Below are positions 16,201 to 24,703 of a stretch of DNA of 64,000 bases, one piece after another; position 1 is the stretch's first letter, and every line of letters begins with the position of its first letter. Location of the stretch: contig NZ_MVHD01000002.1 in the NCBI RefSeq assembly GCF_002086635.1, forward strand, positions 204,021 to 268,020, in the 5' to 3' direction. Under the pieces are notes generated by a model. It was given only the letters and a program-made list of their open reading frames with translations, ran no database searches and was not told where the DNA came from. The position numbers and the translations under genes were made by a program. This stretch comes from Mycobacterium alsense. GTDB lineage: Bacteria > Actinomycetota > Actinomycetes > Mycobacteriales > Mycobacteriaceae.

Positions 16201-17325
16201 CTAGGCCTTCGTCAGCTCGGCGTATCGCGTGATGTGTTGGTCGGTGGTGCCGAACTCGTACTGAATGGCGGTGAGCCGCTTGAAATAGTGCCCGATCGCC
16301 AGCTCCTCGGTCATCCCCATCCCGCCGTGCAGCTGCACGGCTTGCTGGCCGATGAAGCGTGCGGCGCGGCCCACGGTGGCCTTGGCCGCCGATACCGCGC
16401 GAGCGCGGGCCGCCTCGTCGGCGTCGAGGTTGAGGATCGCCAGGTAGACGGCCGCGATGGACTGCTCGAGTTCCATGTACATGTCGACCATGCGGTGCTG
16501 CAGTACCTGAAAGCTGCCGATCGGTTGCCCGAATTGTTTGCGCTGTTTGCAGTATTCGACGGTGTCCGCCAACACCTTTCGCATGCAGCCGACCGCCTCG
16601 GAGCAGATGCCCGCGGCGCCCTCGTCGCGCGCGCGGCTCAGCGATGGCCATGCCCGGCCCCGCTCGCCGAGCAGTGCCTGAGCCGGCAGCCGCACGTCGT
16701 GGAACGCGATGTCGGCCGCGCGCCGGTCGTCGATGGTTCGATACGGGTGGACCTCGATGCCGGCCGCGTCGCTGTCGGTGAGAAACAACGAGATTCCGTC
16801 GACGCCGGGGGTGCGGGCGGTGACCAGCAGGTGCGTCGCCAATGGCGCGGCCATGGCCACGGCCTTCGCGCCGTTCAGCAGCCAGCCATCACCGTCGGGC
16901 CGAGCCAGGGTTGTCACGTCGTGCCAACGATCGGCGGAGTCAGCTTCCCCGGCGGCCAACGCCGCCACCGCTGTGCCGGCAACGATCTCCTTCAACACAG
17001 CGGTCGCCGCCGGGCCGCCGGCGCGGTGCAACAACCCGCCGGCCACGACGACCGACTCGATGTAGGGTTCGATCACCAACGCGTGGCCGAGTGCCTCGGT
17101 GATGACCATGAGTTCGACTGGGCCACCGCCGATTCCACCGGCCTGTTCGGGCAGGGTGGCGCCCAGGATGCTGAGCTCGGTGGCAAAGCCGCGCCAGATG
17201 TCAGGCTGCCAGCCGGCGCCGGTCTTCGCGGCCGCGCGGCTCGTCTCGAGGTCGTACCGCACGGTGAGAAACTTGGCCAGCCCGTCACGCAGCAGCTGCT
17301 GCTCGTCGGTCAGGTTGAAATCCAT
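16201..17325 (-). CDS. Acyl-CoA dehydrogenase (FadE type, second subunit-like)
   Basis: The 374-residue protein starts MDFNLTDEQQLLRDGLAKFL and contains GWLLNGAKAVAMAAP and GGMGMTEELAIGHYFKRL. It resembles the shorter subunits of the mycobacterial heterotetrameric dehydrogenases (such as ChsE1-ChsE2 or FadE17-FadE18), in which two adjacent genes form an alpha2-beta2 enzyme. Its start abuts the stop of the upstream dehydrogenase with no gap, which suggests balanced synthesis of two partners. Partnership is inferred from gene arrangement and family precedent. Confidence 0.92.
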   Translation of the reverse strand: MDFNLTDEQQLLRDGLAKFLTVRYDLETSRAAAKTGAGWQPDIWRGFATELSILGATLPEQAGGIGGGPVELMVITEALGHALVIEPYIESVVVAGGLLHRAGGPAATAVLKEIVAGTAVAALAAGEADSADRWHDVTTLARPDGDGWLLNGAKAVAMAAPLATHLLVTARTPGVDGISLFLTDSDAAGIEVHPYRTIDDRRAADIAFHDVRLPAQALLGERGRAWPSLSRARDEGAAGICSEAVGCMRKVLADTVEYCKQRKQFGQPIGSFQVLQHRMVDMYMELEQSIAAVYLAILNLDADEAARARAVSAAKATVGRAARFIGQQAVQLHGGMGMTEELAIGHYFKRLTAIQYEFGTTDQHITRYAELTKA

Positions 17326-18558
17326 CTATAGCCCCAACGCGGCTTTGGCCAGAATGTTTCGTTGAATTTCGTTGCTTCCGGCGTAGATTGAGCCTGCCCG
17401 GTCGTTGAAGTATCGCAACGGCGCGACCGCCTGCCAGGGCGCGCCGGTCAGGTATCCGTCGCCGGGCGGGTCGAATTCGGCGATCGGACCGCCGGGTGCG
17501 GTCCCGTGCGGCTGGTAGGCCCGGCCCCGCGGCCCGGCCGCCTCCAGTGCGAGTTCGGTCAGTGCCTGGCTGAGTTCGGTGCCCAAGATCTTGAGCATCG
17601 ACGATGCCGCACCGGGGTTGCGCCCCTGGACCACCGCGGCGAGCGCCCGGTATTCGAGAACCTCGAGCACCTCGGCGCGGATCCGCGCGTCGGCCAGCTT
17701 GCGCATGAAGGCGTCGTCGTCGGCAAGCCGGCCACCGCCCGGCCCGGGCTGGTCTTTGGCCGCCCGACCGATCTCCTCGGCCATCACCTGCAGGCCCGGC
17801 GACACCGCGCCACCGCCGCGCTCGAATTCCAACAGGTACTTCGCGACCGTCCACCCGTCGTCGATCTCGCCGATGACGTTGGCCTTGGGCACCCGCACCT
17901 CGTCGAAGAACACCTGGTTTTGGATCTGTTCGCCCGAGGTCATCACCAGCGGCCGGATCGTTATGCCGGGTGAGGTCATGTCGATCAGGATGAACGTGAT
18001 GCCCTGCTGCTTTCTCTCCCGGCGGGAGGTGCGCACCAGCGCGAACATCCAGTTCGCCTCGGCGGCGTGGGTGGTCCAGATCTTGCTGCCGGTGCACACC
18101 AGATCGTCGCCGTCGACCACGGCCGCCATCGACAGTGCCGCCAGATCCGACCCGGCCTCGGGCTCGGAGTAGCCCTGGCAGAAGACCACCTCGCCGGTCA
18201 GGATCCGGGGCAAAAAGTACTCTTTGTGCGCGTCGGTGCCGTACTTGATGATCGCGTGCGCGACCATGCGAATCCCCATCGGCGACAACGACGGCGCGCC
18301 CGCCAGCGTCGATTCGCGGCTGAAGATGTAGTGCTGCGTCAGGGTCCAGTCGCAGCCGCCGTACTCGACCGGCCAGGAGGGCGCCGCCCAGCGCCGTTCG
18401 TGCAGGATCGCCTGCCACGCCATGCTCGCCTCGTGGTCGGCGTAGACGCTGGTCATCAACAGCCCGGTGCGCCGCAGTTCGGGGGTCAGCCTCTGGTCGA
18501 GAAAGCTGCGGACCTCATCTCGGAACGCCCGGTCAGCATCTGACCATTGCAGATCCAT
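17326..18558 (-). CDS. Acyl-CoA dehydrogenase (FadE type, first subunit-like)
   Basis: The 410-residue flavoenzyme heads the three-gene operon. Family features are CQGYSEPEAGSDLAAL for FAD and substrate, CTGSKIWTTHAAEANWMF, and the C-terminal IYAGSNEIQRNILAKAALG. The C-terminal EIQRNI motif is complete, as in active FadE subunits. It immediately precedes and abuts the 374-residue dehydrogenase, so the two are candidates for one hetero-oligomeric enzyme of fatty-acid or sterol side-chain breakdown. It is divergent from the kinase/dehydrogenase pair, with 283 bases between the starts. Confidence 0.92.
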   Translation of the reverse strand: MDLQWSDADRAFRDEVRSFLDQRLTPELRRTGLLMTSVYADHEASMAWQAILHERRWAAPSWPVEYGGCDWTLTQHYIFSRESTLAGAPSLSPMGIRMVAHAIIKYGTDAHKEYFLPRILTGEVVFCQGYSEPEAGSDLAALSMAAVVDGDDLVCTGSKIWTTHAAEANWMFALVRTSRRERKQQGITFILIDMTSPGITIRPLVMTSGEQIQNQVFFDEVRVPKANVIGEIDDGWTVAKYLLEFERGGGAVSPGLQVMAEEIGRAAKDQPGPGGGRLADDDAFMRKLADARIRAEVLEVLEYRALAAVVQGRNPGAASSMLKILGTELSQALTELALEAAGPRGRAYQPHGTAPGGPIAEFDPPGDGYLTGAPWQAVAPLRYFNDRAGSIYAGSNEIQRNILAKAALGL

Positions 18559-18841
18559 GAATTTCCCCGGCCATGACGTGGTATCAGCGTGGTGTCCGCG
18601 TGAGTCTAGCCCTCACCGCGGCGGCGGTAAGTCCGGGTTCGCCGCGACGACGGCTCTCATCCGTCGAGCAACGCGCCGTGCGGGAGGGTTGGCAGAATGA
18701 GTCGACCTCGCAACCTCACAGAGAGCACCACACCTTGATCCCAAGGGTCCCGATGCCCGGCGCCGGCATCATGGAAATTCCCAGCGCCCCAATCCATATG
18801 GCCGCCGCCGGCGGCGACCTCGTCGGCCTGGTTGTCACGAC

Positions 18842-19864
18842 ATGATCGACGTCGCCGCGCTGCAATCGTGGATGGACGAACGCGGGCTCGGCGCCGGCCC
18901 GGTGCACAACGTGCGGGGCATCGCCGGCGGAAGCCAGAACATCATGGTCCGTTTCGAGCGCGACGAGCGCGAGTACGTCCTGCGCAGAGGCCCACTGCAT
19001 CCCCGTCCCTACAGCAACACCGCGATCCTGCGCGAGACACGGGTGCTGGCGGCCCTCGCAGCCACCGACGTGCCGCACCCACGACTGATCCAGGCGTGCG
19101 ACGACCCCACCGTCCTCGGCGGCTCGGTGTTCTATCTGATGGAACCCATCGACGGATTCAACGCCAGCGTCGAACTGCCTCCGCTGCACGCCGGAAGCGA
19201 GGCCGTGCGCCGGGATATGGCTTTCGCGCTCGTCGACGCGCTGGCCGCCCTCGGCGCCGTGGACCACCGCGCGGTCGGACTGGCCGATTTCGGCAAACCC
19301 GACGGATTTCTGGAACGTCAGGTCCCGCGCTGGCTCGCCGAGCTGGACTCCTACCACTCGCCGGCATTCACTCCGCGGATCCCCAACGTGTCGGCCGTGG
19401 CGGACTGGCTGACCGCCCGACGACCGACCCGCTGGACGCCCGGCATCATGCACGGCGACTACCACGCGGCGAACGTGATGTTCGCGCGCACGAATCCCAC
19501 GGTGGCCGCGATCGTGGACTGGGAAATGGCGACCATCGGGGATCCGCTCCTTGACCTGGGCTGGCTGCTGGCGTCCTGGCGGCTGCCCGATGTCCAGGGC
19601 GTGTTCGGCGGACCGTTCGCGCGGTCGGCGAACCTGCCCACGACAGCAGAACTCGCGCACCGGTACAGCCAGCAGACCCGCCGCGATATGACCCATCTGC
19701 GCTGGTACACCGTCCTGGCCTGCTTCAAGCTCGGAATCCTCCTGGAGGGAACCTGGGCGCGGGCGCACGCCGGCAAGGCGCCGATGGAAGTCGGCGAACA
19801 ACTGCACACCACCACCCTGCGCCTCTTCGAGCGCGCAACCGCACTGATCGAGGAGTCCGCATGA
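18842..19864 (+). CDS. Aminoglycoside-phosphotransferase-fold kinase (LvaA/ACAD10-N type)
   Basis: The 340-residue protein has the kinase-like APH fold: IAGGSQNIMVRF for the glycine-rich strand, HGDYHAANVMF as catalytic loop, and IVDWEMATIGDPLLDLGW as the metal-binding loop. The next gene overlaps it as ATGA and encodes an acyl-CoA dehydrogenase. The same two domains are fused in human ACAD10/ACAD11 and adjacent in the Pseudomonas levulinate cluster, where the kinase phosphorylates a 4-hydroxyacyl-CoA. A role in 4-hydroxy-acid catabolism is therefore more likely than antibiotic modification. The substrate is inferred. Confidence 0.9.
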   Translation: MIDVAALQSWMDERGLGAGPVHNVRGIAGGSQNIMVRFERDEREYVLRRGPLHPRPYSNTAILRETRVLAALAATDVPHPRLIQACDDPTVLGGSVFYLMEPIDGFNASVELPPLHAGSEAVRRDMAFALVDALAALGAVDHRAVGLADFGKPDGFLERQVPRWLAELDSYHSPAFTPRIPNVSAVADWLTARRPTRWTPGIMHGDYHAANVMFARTNPTVAAIVDWEMATIGDPLLDLGWLLASWRLPDVQGVFGGPFARSANLPTTAELAHRYSQQTRRDMTHLRWYTVLACFKLGILLEGTWARAHAGKAPMEVGEQLHTTTLRLFERATALIEESA

Positions 19865-21039
19865 TCGACTTCACCATCCCCGAAGCGACCGCCGCCCTGG
19901 CCGCCGAGATCCGTCGGTTCGTCATCGACGAGATCGTTCCGTTCGAGGCCGACCCGCGGCTCACCCAACACGGACCCACCGACGAACTGCGATCCGAGAT
20001 GGTCGAGCTCGCGCGCCGCCGGGGGCTGCTGACCTTTCAGGCGCCGCGACGGTTTGGCGGGCGCGAACCCTCACACGCCGACCAGGCCGTCCTCTACGAG
20101 GCCGCCGGGTGGTCCACGCTCGGCCCCGTGGCCCTGAACTGCGCCGCCCCCGACGAGGGCAACATGTACCTGCTGGCCAAGATCGCCAACGACGAACAGG
20201 CCGACGCTTTTCTCCGCCCGGTGATCGACGGGCACCAACGCTCGGTGTTCGCCATGACCGAACCCGACGGCGCCGGCTCCGATCCCGGCCAGCTCAAAAC
20301 GACCGCGACCTTCGACGGCACGCAGTACGTCATCAACGGACTCAAATGGCTCATCACCGGAGCGGCGGGCGCCAAGTCGTGGATCATCATGGCCGACGTG
20401 GTAGATAACCCGCACGGTGCCAGCGGTCCCACGCTGTTCCTCTGCGATGGCGCTACGCCCGGCATCGAGATCGAGCGCATCATGTCGACGATGGACCGCA
20501 ACTACGTCGCCGGACACGGTGTCGTTCGCCTCTACGACGTCGCGCTCCCCGCGTCCAGCGTGCTCGGCGAGGTCGGGCAAGCATTGCGCTACGCGCAGTT
20601 ACGACTGGCGCCGGCAAGGCTGACGCACTGCATGCGTTGGCTGGGCGCAGCCGAACGCGCCCAGGCCATCGCGATCGAGCACGCGCGCGTTCGTCGGGCC
20701 TTCGGTAAGCCCATCGGTGAGCACCAGGGCGTTTCGTTCATGCTGGCCGACAACGCGATTGCGCTGCAGAATTGCCGCCTGGCGATCTGGTGGGCCTGCT
20801 GGATGCTCGACCAAGGCGCCAAGGGGCGCCACGAAAGTTCCATGGTCAAGGCGACGGTATCCGAGCAGCTCTACCAGGTGGCCGACCGTTGCGTGCAAGT
20901 CCTTGGCGGGATCGGCATCTCCGATGAAACCCCGGTGGCGATGATCTTTCGCGACATGCGCGCCTTCCGGCTGTACGACGGTCCCACCGAAGTTCACAAG
21001 TATGCGATCGCGCGAAAGCTCCTGAGCCACAACGCCTAG
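19861..21039 (+). CDS. Acyl-CoA dehydrogenase paired with APH-type kinase
   Basis: The 392-residue dehydrogenase starts MIDFTIPEATAALAAEIRRF. It contains FAMTEPDGAGSDPGQL, YVINGLKWLITGAAGAKSW and a C-terminal YDGPTEVHKYAIARKLL typical of the ACAD10/11 group. Its start codon overlaps the kinase stop (19861-19864), giving coupled translation. By analogy with LvaC and ACAD10/11 it could remove phosphate from a 4-phosphoacyl-CoA and so form a normal beta-oxidation substrate. The analogy rests on gene pairing and subgroup resemblance. Confidence 0.92.
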   Translation: MIDFTIPEATAALAAEIRRFVIDEIVPFEADPRLTQHGPTDELRSEMVELARRRGLLTFQAPRRFGGREPSHADQAVLYEAAGWSTLGPVALNCAAPDEGNMYLLAKIANDEQADAFLRPVIDGHQRSVFAMTEPDGAGSDPGQLKTTATFDGTQYVINGLKWLITGAAGAKSWIIMADVVDNPHGASGPTLFLCDGATPGIEIERIMSTMDRNYVAGHGVVRLYDVALPASSVLGEVGQALRYAQLRLAPARLTHCMRWLGAAERAQAIAIEHARVRRAFGKPIGEHQGVSFMLADNAIALQNCRLAIWWACWMLDQGAKGRHESSMVKATVSEQLYQVADRCVQVLGGIGISDETPVAMIFRDMRAFRLYDGPTEVHKYAIARKLLSHNA

Positions 21040-21506
21040 TATCGAAGAGGTTGGCGAGAACCTCCGTCCACCACAACAGGTCCCGTATCCGTGACCAGAA
21101 CATGATCCGGGACATGCCTTCGCAACTCGTGGTTCACATCTGCCCGAAGCAGGAAAGGCTGAGCGGCAATGCGCCGTACACTCTTGTCAAAACCAGCAAA
21201 AGCAAGCGCGCCAACAAGTCGCGATTCGTAGATGATGTGGTCGCCTACCGTGCTCGACCAGCGGGACCCGAGTAATGCTTCTGCCCGCGGTACCACCGAA
21301 AGGCTCGCCAGGGCGCCGCGTTCGCAAGTTCCTCGCTCCCGGTCGTCGCCCATTCACCCGCAACTTCACTCAGGTCTTCAGCACGGCGATACGAGACAGA
21401 CGTAGTCGACGCCTTGTCTCCGCTAACCTGGCGGATCCGCCATCACTCCGCCATCACTCGTGAGATTCCGCCACGCCCCGTGAGAACCTACAACAGCGGT
21501 GTCATA
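21040..21506. other. Gene-free stretch with possible decayed SDR fragment
   Basis: These 467 bases lie between the acyl-CoA dehydrogenase and dnaB stop codons. Part of it (about 21170-21250) is clearly poorer in GC than its surroundings. A minus-strand frame near 21036-21353 ends with VTDTGPVVVDGG, which resembles the C-terminal strand of short-chain dehydrogenases, but nothing else of that family is left. No intact gene is supported. Confidence 0.5.
21437..21458. repeat. Two tandem copies of an 11-base unit beside a palindrome
   Basis: CCGCCATCACT occurs twice in tandem without mismatch. It is preceded by the perfect palindrome GCGGATCCGC at 21431-21440. It lies in the gene-free stretch downstream of dnaB. 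Confidence 0.7.
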
Positions 21507-24158
21507 TCAGCGCGCCATGTTGGCGAAGCGCGACAAGTGCAGCTGATGCGCGACAGTCACCGTCTTGGTCGGGCCGTTACGGTGCTTGGCGAGAATGAAA
21601 TCCGCCTCTCCCCCGCGCGGGTCGTCACGCTCGAACGCGTCTGGGCGGTGCAAAAGGATCACGACGTCGGCATCTTGTTCTAGCGAGTTGTGAACTGCAA
21701 TACCATTAGCGATGAAATTATGTGTGCCGCTTACTGTTCCGTCGTAAACGTCCTGTTCTCCAAGGCCGGTAATTTCCACCACGGTGTCCCAGTAAACGTC
21801 GGTGGTTGCGAGCGCGTGGATTTCCCGATCGTCAAGCACCATTGCCGCACGATGAAGTCTGGACCGGCTGGGCGAGCGCTTCCACATCGTCGAGCCGCAG
21901 AACTGGGTACCCATGGCGGCGGCGAACTGTCGATGGGTCATCTGCCTGGCGGACCAGATGCTTCGAATCCGCGCCCAGACCTCGACGGGCACGGTGTCCA
22001 GGTTGGGATTGCGCACCAATCCCTCCAGCTGGTCTATGACCTGTTGCACCGCGACCGCTTTCGCACCGTGCACCCCGACATGCCTAAGGAATTTGAGCTG
22101 GTTCTCGGCCCCGTAGATATGCAGGTGCCAGGAGGCGCGGTACCCGACCTTCTGGACGTGCTTGATCCGCCCGTACACGCCCACCCGAAGCAGCAACTGA
22201 GCGACGTCGTCGATGAGGCGTCGGCTTGTCGACGCATAGTAGATGCGTCCCTGACCCACCTTGGCGTCCCACCGAGCCGAGCCGTCGGTGGCCCAAAGAT
22301 GACGCAGGAACAACCCCACCTGGTCGTAGGGCACGCGAAAGACGGGTTCCGGCACGAACTTTTCGTAACTGCGCTTGCCGAACAGGCCCAGCCCGTCGAG
22401 CCAGGCCGCGATCGGGTTGCGTCTGCCGCGCGCCAGCCGCTCCGGCGCGGGCATCCGCAGCGTGGTCACCCGTGCCGCCGCGTAATCGTCCCGAATCGCG
22501 GTCACGCCGAAATGTGCGGCCGAAATCGTCACCGCGGCCAGGCTCGCCTCGTCCACCGATGCGTACCGGATCGGTTGGCGCTTCACACACGACCCGTCGC
22601 CGATCATGTGGGCGAGCAGAATCAGCTCCGAGTCGTCCATCCGCTTGGTGTCTACGGGCTCCGGTACTCGCCGCGGAACCGCGAGCCGATCGCCAACCTT
22701 CAGCTGCTCCAACGGGGTCCATCCGTCCAGCTTCATGAAGGGATGGTTGCCGGTGGCCTCGACCTCGCGGCCCGAAGCTAGCCGAAGACGGAAGACTTCC
22801 TTGCGACCGCTCGGGAAAACGTTGGTCATCGGCCGGGCGACCATGCGCAGCCGCTCGTCCAGCGACCACACCAGGGGCCGCTCACCGGTGCGCATCAGCT
22901 CGCCGAAGGTCACCTCGGCGCCCGTGTCTGCGCGCAAGATCCGCGTCGACGCGGTGAGGCAGCCCGACTCGCGAAGGTCGGCCAGCATTGGTTTCTTGTC
23001 GGTGCGCTGCTCGGGACCGCGGTTGAGCTGGCTGATGGCGACCACGGGAACCTCGAGCTCCTTCGCCAAAAGCTTGAGATGGCGGGAGAATTCGGAGACC
23101 TCCACCTGGCGCGACTCGTGCTTCTTGCCCGACGTCATCAGCTGCATGTAGTCGATGACGATCAGCCGCAGGTCCGCCTTCTGCCGCAACCGGCGCGCCT
23201 TGGCGCGGATCTCCATCATGGTCAGGTTGGGCGAGTCGTCGATATACAGTGGCGCCTCGCTGATTTCGCTCATCCGGCGCGCGAGCCGCGTCCAGTCGTC
23301 GTCGCTCATGCGGCCCGAACGCATGTCGGCCAGCTTGATTTTCGCCTCCGCGGACAGCAGCCGCATCACGATCTCGGACTTGCTCATCTCCAGCGAGAAG
23401 ATGACGCTGGCCAGCCGGTGCTTGATCGAGCAGGACCGCATGAAATCCAGTCCCAGCGTCGATTTCCCCACGCCCGGCCGCGCCGCCACGATGATCATCT
23501 GGCCCGGATGCAGACCGTTGGTCACCTCGTCGAGCTCGGTGAAGCCGGTCAGCACGCCGCGCGACACCCCGCCGCTGGACGCGATGGCGTCGATCTCGTC
23601 CATCGTGGGCTGCAGCAGATCCTCGAGCGCAACGAAGTCCTCGGACAGCCGACGGTCGGCGACGTCGTAGATCTCGGCCTGCGCGCGGTCGACCACCTCC
23701 GCCACGTCGGCGCCCTCGGCACCCGCGTAGCCGTATTGCACGACCCGCGTCCCCGCCTCCACCAGGCGGCGCAGCAGGGCCTTCTCGGCGACGATGCCCG
23801 CGTAGTAGCCGGCGTTGGCGGCCGTCGGCACCGTCGAGATCAGGGTGTGCAGGTACGGCGCACCGCCGATGCGGCGCAGCAGCCCGCGGCGGTCGAGCTC
23901 CGCGGCCACCGTCACGGCGTCGGCCGGCTCGCCGCGGCCGTAAAGGTCGAGGATCGCGTCGTAGACGTTCTGATGCGCCGGGCGGTAGAAGTCGCCGGGA
24001 CGCAGCCGCTCCAGCACGTCGGCGATCGCATCCTTGCTCAGCAGCATCCCGCCCAGCACCGACTGCTCCGCGGCGAGATCCTGCGGCGGCTGGCGGCCGA
24101 ACTCCTCGTTAGGCGGCGACGAACCCATGCCCGGTGCCAGGTCATCGACCACCGCCAC
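21507..24158 (-). CDS. dnaB: Replicative DNA helicase DnaB with in-frame intein
   Basis: The 883-residue precursor has the DnaB N-terminal domain (about 20-130), linker and RecA-like motor with Walker A ARPGVGKST (226-234) and IDYMQL. It is interrupted after MLADLRESG (residue 399) by a 425-residue intein. The last 59 residues (SLEQDADVVILLHRP...) complete the helicase, which would be 458 residues after splicing. The helicase unwinds DNA at the fork. The insertion site is the same as that recalled for M. tuberculosis DnaB. It lies downstream of rpsF-ssb-rpsR-rplI as in other mycobacteria, separated by a terminator-like hairpin. Confidence 0.97.
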   Translation of the reverse strand: MAVVDDLAPGMGSSPPNEEFGRQPPQDLAAEQSVLGGMLLSKDAIADVLERLRPGDFYRPAHQNVYDAILDLYGRGEPADAVTVAAELDRRGLLRRIGGAPYLHTLISTVPTAANAGYYAGIVAEKALLRRLVEAGTRVVQYGYAGAEGADVAEVVDRAQAEIYDVADRRLSEDFVALEDLLQPTMDEIDAIASSGGVSRGVLTGFTELDEVTNGLHPGQMIIVAARPGVGKSTLGLDFMRSCSIKHRLASVIFSLEMSKSEIVMRLLSAEAKIKLADMRSGRMSDDDWTRLARRMSEISEAPLYIDDSPNLTMMEIRAKARRLRQKADLRLIVIDYMQLMTSGKKHESRQVEVSEFSRHLKLLAKELEVPVVAISQLNRGPEQRTDKKPMLADLRESGCLTASTRILRADTGAEVTFGELMRTGERPLVWSLDERLRMVARPMTNVFPSGRKEVFRLRLASGREVEATGNHPFMKLDGWTPLEQLKVGDRLAVPRRVPEPVDTKRMDDSELILLAHMIGDGSCVKRQPIRYASVDEASLAAVTISAAHFGVTAIRDDYAAARVTTLRMPAPERLARGRRNPIAAWLDGLGLFGKRSYEKFVPEPVFRVPYDQVGLFLRHLWATDGSARWDAKVGQGRIYYASTSRRLIDDVAQLLLRVGVYGRIKHVQKVGYRASWHLHIYGAENQLKFLRHVGVHGAKAVAVQQVIDQLEGLVRNPNLDTVPVEVWARIRSIWSARQMTHRQFAAAMGTQFCGSTMWKRSPSRSRLHRAAMVLDDREIHALATTDVYWDTVVEITGLGEQDVYDGTVSGTHNFIANGIAVHNSLEQDADVVILLHRPDAFERDDPRGGEADFILAKHRNGPTKTVTVAHQLHLSRFANMAR
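21687..22961 (-). other. DnaB intein with LAGLIDADG homing endonuclease
   Basis: The element encodes residues 400-824 of the precursor. It begins at Cys400 and ends with His823-Asn824 before Ser825, so all residues for standard splicing are present; the block B GNHPF His is also seen. Two LAGLIDADG-like motifs are visible: LLAHMIGDGS (514-523) and LFLRHLWATDGS (616-627). Both keep the catalytic Asp, so the endonuclease may be active. Boundaries are exact from the extein sequence on each side. Splicing is inferred from motifs and family. Confidence 0.95.
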
Positions 24159-24703
24159 GGATTCCCACCTCCCCTGCCACGAACACCCTTGTCACAGGCA
24201 CCCGAACATACATTCGATAACAGCTACCCGGAGCGTAAGTCAAGGCACCGACACCCACGACCCCGCGCACCGATACCGCATCGCGCGGGGACGACGGTAA
24301 ACGTTGCTGGCAAGTACTTAAAGGGGCCGCTGTTCATAACGTTGTGCATCGCGTGTGCATATCCTTCGACACGTGTGTTAAAGGGGGTGTGGAGAACCTG
24401 TGGATTATTTCGGGACACTGCGACATCACTGCTGATACGAGCAGTACAACTCGTCACCGTCGGTGTGGACAGGAAGTCGTTCGGCGTGTCGCGCGAGGTT
24501 ACCGCGCCGGGCGTGTTGGCTTTCGGCCATATTTTCGCGGCGTTAAGGGCGGGTTAAGAGGATCGCTCTGCCGCCCGCCGAAATAGTTCGCCAGCCAGCC
24601 CCCGTGCCGCGTCAGAGGCGCCCGGAGAAACGCGCGCCCGGCGCCCCAAGACCGGCGGCGGCCGAACCGTGGCCGCCGCCGAAAGGGAGCAAAAGCTACG
24701 TCG
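24159..24703. other. Intergenic region upstream of dnaB, no gene supported
   Basis: These 545 bases lie between the rplI stop and the dnaB start. They hold a terminator-like hairpin near rplI and the probable dnaB promoter. Short frames on either strand show no family similarity. Two DnaA-box-like nonamers occur at 24399-24407 (TGTGGATTA) and 24464-24472 (TGTGGACAG), each one base from a recognised box. Confidence 0.5.
24654..24680 (-). terminator. Strong hairpin downstream of rplI
   Basis: GGCGGCGGCC and GGCCGCCGCC form a perfect ten-base stem around a seven-base loop, 24 bases beyond the rplI stop codon. No strong U-tract follows. Position and stability suggest the end of the rpsF-ssb-rpsR-rplI transcript. 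Confidence 0.65.

Noticed and set aside
18842..19864. Aminoglycoside resistance gene
   Set aside because: The fold is APH, but coupling to an acyl-CoA dehydrogenase and the subgroup point to an acyl-CoA-related kinase.
21036..21353. Minus-strand frame ending in VTDTGPVVVDGG as an SDR gene
   Set aside because: Only the last strand looks SDR-like; the NAD motif and YxxxK are absent. Kept as a possible remnant.
23079..24557. A 492-codon plus-strand frame over dnaB
   Set aside because: It is antisense to the clearly coding dnaB N-terminus and has only low-complexity Arg/His/Gly composition.
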